DNA from: an uncultured Collinsella sp.
Lineage (GTDB): Bacteria > Actinomycetota > Coriobacteriia > Coriobacteriales > Coriobacteriaceae
Assembly (NCBI GenBank): GCA_902493125.1
Contig: CABUOF010000061.1
Span: 1 to 11,352 of the forward strand
Direction of reading: 5' to 3'
Length of the DNA: 11,352 nt
The notes under the pieces are model-generated. The model was given only the letters and a program-made list of their open reading frames with translations. It was not told the origin of the DNA and ran no database searches. Both the position numbers and the translations under genes were made by a program. This document shows, piece by piece, positions 1 to 6,361 of this stretch (positions are counted from its first letter, which is position 1; every line of letters begins with the position of its first letter).

Positions 1-952
1 CATCGGGCACGATGACGCCGGCGTAGGCCTTCTCCTCGTCGATAAGGACGCGGGTGACCTTGGCAGGCGACAGGGCGTTGGCGACGTAGACGGCAGGATC
101 GGCATCCCACAGGATGACGTCGACGCGCTCGCCGCGGAGCTCGCCCACGACAGCGCGAACACGGCTGCCCTTGGGGCCGACGCAGGCGCCCACGGGATCC
201 AGACGGTCGTCGAGCGAGTGAACGGCGACCTTGGAGCGCTGGCCGGGCTCGCGGGCGATCGACTTGATCTGGACGGTGCCCTCATAGATCTCGGGCACCT
301 CCTGCTCAAACAGACGACGCATGAGCTCGGGGTGAGTACGGGAGATGACAATCGGCGGACGGCTGTGCTCGCCACGAACCGGCTGCAGGTTGGAGTTGGG
401 GTCGCGAACGTCGATGATCACGGCCTTGATGTGCTGGTTGTGCAGGTAGCGCTCGCCCATCGGACGCTCGTTGCGCTCGTTCTCGTAACGGCGCTGGTCG
501 AAGTGCGGCAACTCGGCCTCGACGCCCTCGCGGATCTTGACGATCGTAAAGTCGGGCGTGGACTGCAGCACGGTACCGCTGATGAGGTCACCGATGCGGC
601 CGGAGAACTCCTCGTAGATCTGCTCGCGGGCGGAGTTGCGCACGATGGCGTTGATCTCGGCCTTGGCGTGCTGAGCAGCGATGCGGCTCGTGTTCTTGGG
701 GGTGACGTCGATCTCCTCGAACTCGGTGAAGTTGCCCTCCTCGTCCATGGAATCGTCGATCGGCTCCAGACGGTAGACGTAGATCTTGCCGGTGGTGCGG
801 TCGATGGTCACCTTGGCGCCCCACTCAAGATGCAGGATCTCGGCATAGCTCTTGGCGAGCGACTGCTCCAGGCGGTCGATCAGGTAGAGCTGGTCGATGT
901 GCTTCTCCTGGCAAAGCTCCATCAGGGCGGACATCATGTCGGATGCTGCCAT
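1..952 (-). CDS. nusA: Transcription termination/antitermination factor NusA (3' end cut by window edge)
   Basis: NusA binds RNA polymerase and nascent RNA and controls pausing, termination and antitermination. The reading frame runs from an ATG at 952 off the left edge, giving the first 317 residues. Visible parts are the N-terminal RNA-polymerase-binding domain (about residues 1-130, beginning MAASDMMSALMELCQEKHID), an S1 domain (about 135-205) and the first KH domain with the family signature VGACVGPKGSRVRAVVGELR and the following VDVILWD. Full-length proteins in Gram-positives are about 350-400 residues, so only the last part is missing. The ribosome binding site (AAGGAA, about 959-964) lies inside the end of rimP, and only one base separates the rimP stop from this start, so translational coupling is likely. 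The family call is very secure; the C-terminal end cannot be described. Confidence 0.96.
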   Translation of the reverse strand, partial: MAASDMMSALMELCQEKHIDQLYLIDRLEQSLAKSYAEILHLEWGAKVTIDRTTGKIYVYRLEPIDDSMDEEGNFTEFEEIDVTPKNTSRIAAQHAKAEINAIVRNSAREQIYEEFSGRIGDLISGTVLQSTPDFTIVKIREGVEAELPHFDQRRYENERNERPMGERYLHNQHIKAVIIDVRDPNSNLQPVRGEHSRPPIVISRTHPELMRRLFEQEVPEIYEGTVQIKSIAREPGQRSKVAVHSLDDRLDPVGACVGPKGSRVRAVVGELRGERVDVILWDADPAVYVANALSPAKVTRVLIDEEKAYAGVIVPD

Positions 953-953
953 C

Positions 954-1448
954 TTACTTTCCTTCCTTCGCGGGCTTGAAGTCGTAGGTGGGCTTCAACT
1001 TGCACTTTTTAACATCAGAGAAATCGAGGGTAACGGACTCGCCGTCCTCGAGCTCGAGGGTCACGTTCGCCTCGGTGGCGGCGGCAATCTTGCCGGCGTA
1101 CTTGCGACGGCCCTCGGTAGCGGTGGAGGTGAGCTCACAGTTCTCGCCCACAAAGCGGGCAAAGTCGCACGGGCGGCGCAGCGGGCGCGCCATGCCCGGG
1201 CTCGACACCTCGAGCGTATAGCTCGAAGAGATGGGGTCGAGCTCCTCAATCACATCGCCGACCCACTTGGTGTTGGCCGTGACATCGTTGAGCGACAGGC
1301 TCTGACCCTCGGCACCCTCGATACGCACGCGCACGCAGGGGGCCTTGGTGGCACCCACGAGCTCGACGTCGACGATGTCGACATCGTGCTGGGGAGCGAC
1401 GGCCTCGAGCGCGTCGATGATCGCCTGCTCGGTCTTGGTCTTGACCAT
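954..1448 (-). CDS. rimP: Ribosome maturation factor RimP
   Basis: RimP assists maturation of the 30S ribosomal subunit. The protein is 164 residues, a normal length for the family. Signatures seen are an N-terminal alpha/beta domain containing VDIVDVELVG (about residues 23-32), the conserved LEVSSPGMARPL segment (79-90, SPG at 83-85) that matches the usual VSSPGLDRPL, and a C-terminal Sm-like half ending in VTLDFSDVKKCKLKPTYDF. I chose the ATG at 1448 because GGAGG (1456-1460 on this strand) lies 7 nt before it. A longer open frame continues upstream, but it runs through the leader hairpin and promoter and has no family similarity. rimP directly precedes nusA, the arrangement found across bacteria. 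The C-terminal tail (KPAKEGK) is basic and probably flexible. Confidence 0.95.
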   Translation of the reverse strand: MVKTKTEQAIIDALEAVAPQHDVDIVDVELVGATKAPCVRVRIEGAEGQSLSLNDVTANTKWVGDVIEELDPISSSYTLEVSSPGMARPLRRPCDFARFVGENCELTSTATEGRRKYAGKIAAATEANVTLELEDGESVTLDFSDVKKCKLKPTYDFKPAKEGK

Positions 1449-1468
1449 TGCGGCACCTCCATCCATAC

Positions 1469-1500
1469 AAAAAAGAAGCAGGGCCGAAACCCCACTTCTT
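1469..1500 (-). terminator. Intrinsic-terminator-like hairpin in the rimP-nusA leader
   Basis: On the minus strand, arms at 1490-1498 and 1475-1483 pair over 9 bp, including two G-U wobbles, around a 6-nt loop (TTTCGG). The stem can be extended by A-T pairs to about 12 bp and is followed by six T residues (1474-1469). This is the form of a rho-independent terminator. It lies after the promoter and only about 20 nt before the rimP start codon, so it would act inside the 5' leader of the operon and not at the end of a gene. In Bacillus subtilis NusA limits its own operon through a terminator in the leader; a similar role here is inference. Confidence 0.75.
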
Positions 1501-1526
1501 TCAATTACAACTTCATTTGCAAGCAA

Positions 1527-1555
1527 ACTATACCAATAGCTGCGGAAACGTGCAA
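1527..1555 (-). promoter_or_regulatory. Promoter of rimP-nusA
   Basis: A -35 box TTGCAC (1550-1555) and a -10 box TATAGT (1527-1532) are separated by exactly 17 bp, with TG just upstream of the -10 box. This is a good match to a housekeeping sigma factor promoter. Transcription would start near 1520, giving a leader of about 70 nt that holds the terminator-like hairpin. No other convincing promoter is seen between leuS and rimP. Confidence 0.7.
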
Positions 1556-1642
1556 GCACAGTACGAACCTGCAGGTCAGCGTGCGCACAGCTTCTCCATA
1601 AGAATAGGACAATTGGCCGAAGGCAACTAGGCAGATACATGC

Positions 1643-1677
1643 AAAACGAGGGACGACCCAACCGGATCGCCCCTCGT
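1643..1677 (-). terminator. Terminator downstream of leuS
   Basis: The arms 1646-1652 (ACGAGGG on the plus strand) and 1671-1677 (CCCTCGT) form a perfect 7-bp stem, extended inside by CGA/TCG (1654-1656 with 1667-1669) after one mismatch. On the minus strand the stem is followed by TTTT. The plus strand also has a short T-rich stretch (CTTTTA) after the stem, so it may work both ways. It lies about 30 nt beyond the leuS stop codon. Confidence 0.75.
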
Positions 1678-1706
1678 CTTTTATGCGTCAGTTAAGCGCG
1701 CAGTGC

Positions 1707-4283
1707 TTACTTGACCACCAGGTTGACCAGCTTGCCGGGCACGCAGATGGCCTTGACGACTGTCTTGCCCTCGAGCCACTTGGCGACGGCGGCCTCGGCG
1801 GCAGCCTGCATATCCTCATTGGAGGCATCGCGGGCAACGTCGACGCGACCACGGACCTTGCCGAGCACCTGGACGACGATCTGCACCGTGTCCTCAACGG
1901 ACTCGGCCAGGTCGAACTCGGGCCAGGCGGCGGTGTAGGCGTTACCCTCGCAGCCGAGCGCCTCGTGCCACAGCTCGTCGGCCCAGAACGGGCAGATGGG
2001 GGCAAGGACGCTCACGATATCCTTAGCCACGCCGTAGCACAGCGCCTTGTCGCGGGCGGTACCCTCGGTGGCGTTGAGGTAGGCGCTCGCCGCGTTGACG
2101 AGCTCCATGACGGCCGAGATGGCGGTGTTGAACTGGCCGCGATCGAAGTCCTCGGTACACTTGGCGATCGTGCGGTGACGCTCGCGATAGAGCTTCATCG
2201 CGGTCTCATCGAGCGCGGACTTGTCAAAGGCCACGTTGGCGTCGCCGGACTGGACGAGCTGCCAAACGATACGCCAGGCGCGCTTGATGAAGCGGTTGGC
2301 GCCCTCGACGGCCTTGGGATCCCAGTCGAAGTCCTTCTCGGGCGGAGCGATAAACAGGATCGCCAAACGCATGGTGTCGGCGCCGTAGGGCTCGATGACC
2401 GAGCTCGGGGGCACGACATTGCCCTTGGACTTGGACATGGTGTCGCCGTTCTCGTCCTTGACCATGCCCTGACACAGCAGGTTGGTGAAGGGCTCGTCCA
2501 CACTCAGCAGGCCCAGGTCGCGCAGTGCCTTGGTAAAGAAGCGGCTGTAGAGCAGGTGCAGAATGGCGTGCTCGATGCCGCCGATGTAGTTATCGACGGG
2601 CATCCAACGGTCGGCGGCTTCCTTGGAGAAGGGCAGCTCGGTGTTGTGCGGGTCGGTATAGCGCAGGTAATACCAGCTGGAGCAGGTGAAGGTGTCCATA
2701 GTATCGGTCTCGCGCTTGGCCGGGCGACCGCAGACCGGGCAGGTGGTCTCGTAGAACTCCTTGCACTCGGCGAGGGTCTCGCCGGCGCCCAAGTCCAGGT
2801 TCTCGGGCAGCGTCACCGGCAGCTGATCCTCGGGCACGGGCACGATACCGCAGTGCTCGCAGTGAATGGCCGGGATGGGGTTGCCCCAATAGCGCTGACG
2901 GGAAATGAGCCAGTCGCGCAGACGGAACTCGACCTTGCGACGACCACAGCCCATGGCCTCGAGGTCGGCCACGATTGCAGCCTCGCCCTCGGAGTGCTTA
3001 CCGCCGCGCATGCCGGTGTACTTGCCGGACTGGACGAGCGTGCCCTCGGCAGCGTGAGCGCAATCCCAGTCGACGGTCTCGGCATGGAAGGTATCGATGG
3101 TCTCGCCGCTGGCCTCGACGGCAGCGCGATCGTCATCGTCTAGGATGATCGGCACGATCGGCAGGTCGTACTTACGGGCAAACTCAAAGTCGCGCTGGTC
3201 GCCACAGGGAACGGCCATGACGGCACCGGTACCGTAGTCGGCAACGACATAATCGGCAACCCACACGGGGACCTTCTCGCCGTTGACGGGGTTTACCACA
3301 TAGCGGCCCGTGAAGGCACCGTGCTTCTCGAGGGTGCCCTGGGCACGCTCGACGGCAGAGATATGCTTGGAGTCCTCGACGATCTTGGTGACGGCCTCCT
3401 CGTACTCCGTGCCCTCGACGAGCTCGTGCAGGCCGGCGTACTCGGGAGCCAGGACAAAGAAGGAAACGCCAAAAAGGGTATCGGCACGCGTGGTAAAGAC
3501 GGTGATCTTGCCCTCGTCGCCCTCGATGGGCTCGCCATCCTGGTCGCACAGGGTAAAGTCGACCTCGGCGCCCTCGGAGCGACCGATCCAGTTGGCCTGC
3601 ATCTGCTTGACGCGCTCGGGCCAGCCGGGGAGCTTCTCCAGGTCGTCGAGCAGCTCCTGAGAGTACTCGGTAATCTTGTAGTACCACTGCTCAAGGTCGC
3701 GCTTCTCGGGCTCGGTGCCGCAGCGCCAGCACTTGCCCTCGGTGACCTGCTCGTTGGCCAGAACGGTCTTGCAGGTGGGACACCAGTTGACAGGGTTCTT
3801 CTTGCGGTAGACCAGGCCCTTTTCCCACATCTTCTCAAAGATCCACTGACCCCAGCGGTAGTAGTCGGGGCTGCAGGTCTTGACCATGCGATCCAGATCG
3901 TAGGAGAAGCCCATGCGCTTCATCGTGGCGAGCGCCTGGTCCATGTTCTTATACGTCCAGGCGGCAGCCTGCGTATTGTGCTTGATGGCGGCGTTCTCGG
4001 CAGGCAGGCCAAAGGCGTCAAAGCCGATGGGGTGCAGCACGTCGTAACCGCGCATGCGGGCCTGGCGGGCCATGGCATCGCCGATGGTATAGTTGCGCGC
4101 GTGGCCCATGTGCAGGTCGCCCGACGGATACGGGAACATCTCGAGCACGTACTTCTTGGGCTTGCTGTCGTCGGTGTCGACGGCAAAGAGGTTGGAGTCC
4201 TCCCAGGCCTTCATCCACCGGGACTCAATGGCCTGCGCGTCGTAGGCAGGGATCTCGTCCTTATGATCTGTGCAATCGCACAT
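1707..4283 (-). CDS. leuS: Leucine--tRNA ligase (LeuRS)
   Basis: This class I aminoacyl-tRNA synthetase charges tRNA-Leu with leucine in the cytoplasm. The protein is 858 residues, usual for bacterial LeuRS. Seen in order: the HIGH motif as HMGH at residues 58-61 within YPSGDLHMGHARNYT; a zinc ribbon with Cys168, Cys171, Cys185 and Cys188; the CP1 editing domain with TTRADTLFG (264-272) and GTGAVMAVPCGDQRD (351-365); a second Cys-rich zinc insert (CEHCG and CPVCG); the KMSKS loop as TMSKSKGN (M at 616); and a C-terminal VLGKVRGRVDV segment. The editing loop has PCGDQRD where many homologues have PAHDQRD; the key Asp is kept. The ATG at 4283 was chosen because AAAGGAG lies 5 nt upstream. A longer open frame upstream is formed by the leader inverted repeat and is not LeuRS-like. 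The gene is monocistronic, with its own leader and terminator. Confidence 0.97.
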   Translation of the reverse strand: MCDCTDHKDEIPAYDAQAIESRWMKAWEDSNLFAVDTDDSKPKKYVLEMFPYPSGDLHMGHARNYTIGDAMARQARMRGYDVLHPIGFDAFGLPAENAAIKHNTQAAAWTYKNMDQALATMKRMGFSYDLDRMVKTCSPDYYRWGQWIFEKMWEKGLVYRKKNPVNWCPTCKTVLANEQVTEGKCWRCGTEPEKRDLEQWYYKITEYSQELLDDLEKLPGWPERVKQMQANWIGRSEGAEVDFTLCDQDGEPIEGDEGKITVFTTRADTLFGVSFFVLAPEYAGLHELVEGTEYEEAVTKIVEDSKHISAVERAQGTLEKHGAFTGRYVVNPVNGEKVPVWVADYVVADYGTGAVMAVPCGDQRDFEFARKYDLPIVPIILDDDDRAAVEASGETIDTFHAETVDWDCAHAAEGTLVQSGKYTGMRGGKHSEGEAAIVADLEAMGCGRRKVEFRLRDWLISRQRYWGNPIPAIHCEHCGIVPVPEDQLPVTLPENLDLGAGETLAECKEFYETTCPVCGRPAKRETDTMDTFTCSSWYYLRYTDPHNTELPFSKEAADRWMPVDNYIGGIEHAILHLLYSRFFTKALRDLGLLSVDEPFTNLLCQGMVKDENGDTMSKSKGNVVPPSSVIEPYGADTMRLAILFIAPPEKDFDWDPKAVEGANRFIKRAWRIVWQLVQSGDANVAFDKSALDETAMKLYRERHRTIAKCTEDFDRGQFNTAISAVMELVNAASAYLNATEGTARDKALCYGVAKDIVSVLAPICPFWADELWHEALGCEGNAYTAAWPEFDLAESVEDTVQIVVQVLGKVRGRVDVARDASNEDMQAAAEAAVAKWLEGKTVVKAICVPGKLVNLVVK

Positions 4284-4310
4284 ATCAGCTCCTTTGTTAG
4301 CTGGGTTGGG

Positions 4311-4426
4311 GCGGGGCGTCCTTACCTTTGCTCGCTGCTGCGGACAGTCCTGCTCGCACGAAGAGCACATTAAGTGCTCTTCGGCTCGTGCGGAACTTGC
4401 AGCGAGCAAAGGTAAGAACGCCCCGC
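4311..4426 (-). repeat. Large inverted repeat in the leuS leader (28-bp arms)
   Basis: The arms 4311-4338 and 4399-4426 are complementary over 28 positions. The single plus-strand mismatch (4320 with 4417) becomes a G-U pair in the leuS transcript, so the stem would be unbroken in RNA. Inside lies a second stem, 4359-4368 with 4374-4383 (10 bp, loop ATTAA), with further partial pairing around it. The whole 116-nt structure lies between the presumed leuS promoter and the ribosome binding site. No T-rich tract follows it, so it is not a plain terminator. I see no T-box sequence (an AGGGTGGNACCGCG-like segment), so a tRNA-sensing leader is not supported. It may be a regulatory leader or an inserted palindromic repeat element. 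Confidence 0.7.
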
Positions 4427-4445
4427 CACATCGTTAACTCGCATG

Positions 4446-4454
4446 ATGATAGCA
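4446..4454 (-). promoter_or_regulatory. Possible extended -10 promoter of leuS
   Basis: The minus strand carries TGCTATCAT, an extended -10 element (TGn plus TATCAT at 4446-4451). No convincing -35 box lies 16-18 bp upstream, because that position is taken by the 35-nt palindrome. Transcription would start near 4439 and give a leader of about 155 nt that includes the inverted repeat. This is a weak call made mainly because leuS needs a promoter in this gap. Confidence 0.35.
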
Positions 4455-4462
4455 AATACAAC

Positions 4463-4497
4463 AAGCGAGATGCCTGCAACTTGCAGGCATCTCGCTT
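4463..4497. terminator. Perfect 35-nt palindrome, probable bidirectional terminator between guaB and leuS
   Basis: The arms 4463-4479 and 4481-4497 are perfectly complementary (17 bp) around one central base (C4480). The arm begins AAGCGAGATGCCTGCAA. On the minus strand the stem is followed by TGTTGTATTTG, which is T-rich and could end guaB transcription. On the plus strand it is followed by TTATCTT. It lies about 160 nt after the guaB stop and just upstream of the presumed leuS -10 box, so it could instead be an operator. I cannot decide between these from sequence alone. Confidence 0.5.
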
Positions 4498-4555
4498 TAT
4501 CTTAATAACGTGGTTGTGAATCAACCGCTAATTGTTACCAGCCCAAGCATGGTCG

Positions 4556-4654
4556 GGTTTTCCAAGTGCCGCAGATTGCCGTGAAAGAGGAGCGACGCGT
4601 ACTTTGGTACGCGAGCGACGGTTTGAACGGCAAGGTGCGGTGCCTGGGAAAGCC
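4556..4654 (-). repeat. Imperfect 99-nt stem-loop element directly after guaB
   Basis: The outer arms 4556-4582 and 4627-4654 pair over about 27 positions with a few mismatches and one bulge (for example TTGCCGT/ACGGCAA and CCGCA/TGCGG blocks). Inside, CGCGTAC (4596-4602) and GTACGCG (4607-4613) form a perfect 7-bp stem with a 4-nt loop. The element begins two bases after the guaB stop codon, so it would be the 3' untranslated region of guaB. No T-tract follows it on either strand, so it does not look like a simple terminator. The size and imperfect symmetry resemble REP- or MITE-type repeats, but copies elsewhere cannot be checked here. Confidence 0.55.
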
Positions 4655-4656
4655 GC

Positions 4657-6168
4657 TTAGCGGTAGCTGACGCTTTGCTGGGAGTCCTTGACGACTACGT
4701 CGTGGGCGCCTCCTTCGACGATGGAGGTGGAGCTTACCAGGGTCAGGCGTGCCTTTTCCTGGAGCTCGGGGATCGAGAGGGCACCGCAGTTGCACATCGT
4801 GGACTTGACCTTGTAAAGCGTGCCGCCCACGCCGTCCTTGAGGGAGCCGGCGTAGGGAACGTAGGAGTCGACGCCCTCGACGAAGCTGAGCTTCGCGGCG
4901 CCGCCCAGGTCGTAGCGCTGCCAGTTGCGGGCACGCGCAGAACCCTCGCCCCAGTACTCCTTCATGTACTGACCGTTAACGTTGACGCGCTCAGTCGGGC
5001 TCTCGTCAAAGCGGGCGAAGTAGCGACCCAGCATCATAAAGTCGGCACCCATGGCCAGGGCGAGCGTCATGTGGTAGTCATAGACGATACCGCCGTCGGA
5101 GCACACGGGCACGTAGACGCCGGTCTCCTCGTAGTACTCGTCGCGAGCGCGGCAGACGTCGATCAGCGCGGTAGCCTGGCCACGGCCGATGCCCTTGGTC
5201 TCGCGGGTGATGCAGATGGAACCGCCGCCGATACCGACCTTAATGAAGTCGGCACCGCAGTCGGCCAGGAAGCGGAAGCCCTCGGCGTCGACGACGTTGC
5301 CGGCACCGACCTTGACGTCCTCGCCGTAGTTGGCGCGGATCCACTCGATGGTGCGCTTCTGCCACTCGCTGAAGCCCTCGGAAGAATCGATGCACAGGAC
5401 GTCGGCGCCGGCCTCGATGAGCAGCGGCACGCGCTCGGCATAGTCGCGGGTGTTGATACCGGCGCCGACCATGTAACGCTTGTCGTTATCGAGCAGCTCG
5501 TTGGGGTTGGTCTTGTGGCTGTCGTAGTCCTTGCGGAAAACGATGCCCATAAGGTGATCATTGTCGTCGACGATCGGCAGGGCGTTGAGCTTGTTGTCCC
5601 AGATGACGTCGTTGGCAACCTTGAGGCTGATGTTCTTGTCGCCCACGATGAGCTGCTCACGCGGGGTCATGAACTCGGAGACCTTCGTCTGGTGGTCATC
5701 GCGGCTGGGGCGATAGTCACGGCTGGTGACGATACCCAGGAGCTTGCCCTTGGGAGTGCCGTCATCGGTAACCGGCATGGTGGAGTGGCCGGTCTTCTCC
5801 TTGAGCTCGATGACCTGCTCCATGGTCATATCGGGGGTCAGCGTGGAATCGGACTGAACGAAACCAGCCTTGTGATCCTTGACGGCCTTGACCATAGCGG
5901 CCTCGGACTCGGCGCTCTGGGAACCGTAAATAAAGGACAGGCCGCCCTCGGTAGCGAGCGCGACACCCATGTCGACGCCCGAGACGGACTGCATGATAGC
6001 GGAAACCATGGGGATGTTCAGGGTGATTGCCGGCTTCTCACCGCGCTTAAAGCGGGTCAGCGGCGTCTTAAGAGAGACGTTGTTAGGAATGCACTGCGAG
6101 GACGAGTAACCAGGGACCAGCAGATACTCCGAAAACGTGTGGGACTCACCGGGAAAGAACGTAGCCAT
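4657..6168 (-). CDS. guaB: IMP dehydrogenase
   Basis: The enzyme oxidises IMP to XMP with NAD+, the committed step of GMP synthesis. The protein is 503 residues with the usual layout: an N-terminal half barrel (LNIPMVSAIMQSVSGVDMGVA, about residues 50-70), two CBS domains inserted at roughly 95-225, then the rest of the (beta/alpha)8 barrel. The catalytic loop reads GIGGGSICITRETKGIGRGQ with the thioimidate Cys at 319; many IMP dehydrogenases have GIGPGSICTTR followed by GVGVPQ. The phosphate-binding SDGGIVYDYHMTLALAMGAD and MMLGRYFARFDESP segments follow, and the flap region reads EYWGEGSARARNWQRY. GMP reductase is unlikely because of the CBS pair and the length. The start has GGAG 4 nt upstream. 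The gene stands alone, with its own promoter and probably the 4463-4497 terminator. Confidence 0.88.
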   Translation of the reverse strand: MATFFPGESHTFSEYLLVPGYSSSQCIPNNVSLKTPLTRFKRGEKPAITLNIPMVSAIMQSVSGVDMGVALATEGGLSFIYGSQSAESEAAMVKAVKDHKAGFVQSDSTLTPDMTMEQVIELKEKTGHSTMPVTDDGTPKGKLLGIVTSRDYRPSRDDHQTKVSEFMTPREQLIVGDKNISLKVANDVIWDNKLNALPIVDDNDHLMGIVFRKDYDSHKTNPNELLDNDKRYMVGAGINTRDYAERVPLLIEAGADVLCIDSSEGFSEWQKRTIEWIRANYGEDVKVGAGNVVDAEGFRFLADCGADFIKVGIGGGSICITRETKGIGRGQATALIDVCRARDEYYEETGVYVPVCSDGGIVYDYHMTLALAMGADFMMLGRYFARFDESPTERVNVNGQYMKEYWGEGSARARNWQRYDLGGAAKLSFVEGVDSYVPYAGSLKDGVGGTLYKVKSTMCNCGALSIPELQEKARLTLVSSTSIVEGGAHDVVVKDSQQSVSYR

Positions 6169-6218
6169 GTTTCTCCTTTTTCCATGCGACCGGTCGGCTG
6201 CAGGCCTCGTAGGACCCA

Positions 6219-6246
6219 GCCCAACCTTGGGCGCCCAATACTGGGC
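6219..6246. promoter_or_regulatory. Two back-to-back 14-bp palindromes at the guaB start site (candidate operator)
   Basis: The palindromes GCCCAACCTTGGGC (6219-6232) and GCCCAATACTGGGC (6233-6246) abut with no spacer. This gives four half-sites of the form GCCCAA in alternating orientation; their junction is also the 12-bp palindrome TTGGGCGCCCAA (6227-6238). They cover roughly -5 to +22 of the presumed guaB transcript and lie just upstream of the divergent promoter. A repressor operator, or paired leader hairpins in the guaB RNA, would both fit. I do not recognise the motif as a known regulator site. Confidence 0.5.
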
Positions 6247-6247
6247 A

Positions 6248-6276
6248 AGTATCTTAACGCACTTTGACTGCTACAA
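6248..6276 (-). promoter_or_regulatory. Promoter of guaB
   Basis: A -35 box TTGTAG (6271-6276) and a -10 box GATACT (6248-6253) are separated by 17 bp on the minus strand. Transcription would start near 6241, giving a leader of about 70 nt. The boxes are each four of six matches, so the call is moderate. The region overlaps the presumed divergent promoter on the other strand. Confidence 0.5.
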
Positions 6277-6277
6277 T
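6269..6277 (+). promoter_or_regulatory. Extended -10 promoter of the ModE-like gene
   Basis: The sequence TGCTACAAT gives an extended -10 element (TACAAT at 6272-6277) about 85 nt before the regulator gene. The -35 region is poor. Because it overlaps the guaB -35 box on the other strand, the two promoters would compete for polymerase. The leader downstream contains a small hairpin, GTTTGC-CCA-GCAAAC. Confidence 0.4.
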
Positions 6278-6361
6278 GCATGATTTAAGAAGAGCACACG
6301 AGGGTTTGACGCAGGCTTTGCGTTTGCCCAGCAAACACTTTAGCGGGAAGACGTGGAGCAC

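Noticed and set aside
218..979. Long plus-strand open frame opposite nusA
   Set aside because: Its translation is low-complexity Leu/Gly/Asp/Val text typical of the antisense of a GC-rich gene; the minus strand encodes unmistakable NusA.
1683..4373. Long plus-strand open frames opposite leuS (about 486 and 350 codons)
   Set aside because: They are antisense to leuS, follow its codon bias, show no family motifs and have no fitting ribosome binding sites.
4284..4409. N-terminal extension of LeuRS upstream of 4283
   Set aside because: The added residues come from the leader inverted repeat; AAAGGAG sits 5 nt before the ATG at 4283 and homologous sequence begins there.
4284..4454. T-box riboswitch in the leuS leader
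   Set aside because: No T-box consensus and no antiterminator/terminator pair is visible, only a large simple inverted repeat.
4675..6267. 530-codon plus-strand open frame opposite guaB
   Set aside because: The repetitive Val/Asp/Gly/Leu composition is an antisense effect; the minus strand is full-length IMP dehydrogenase.
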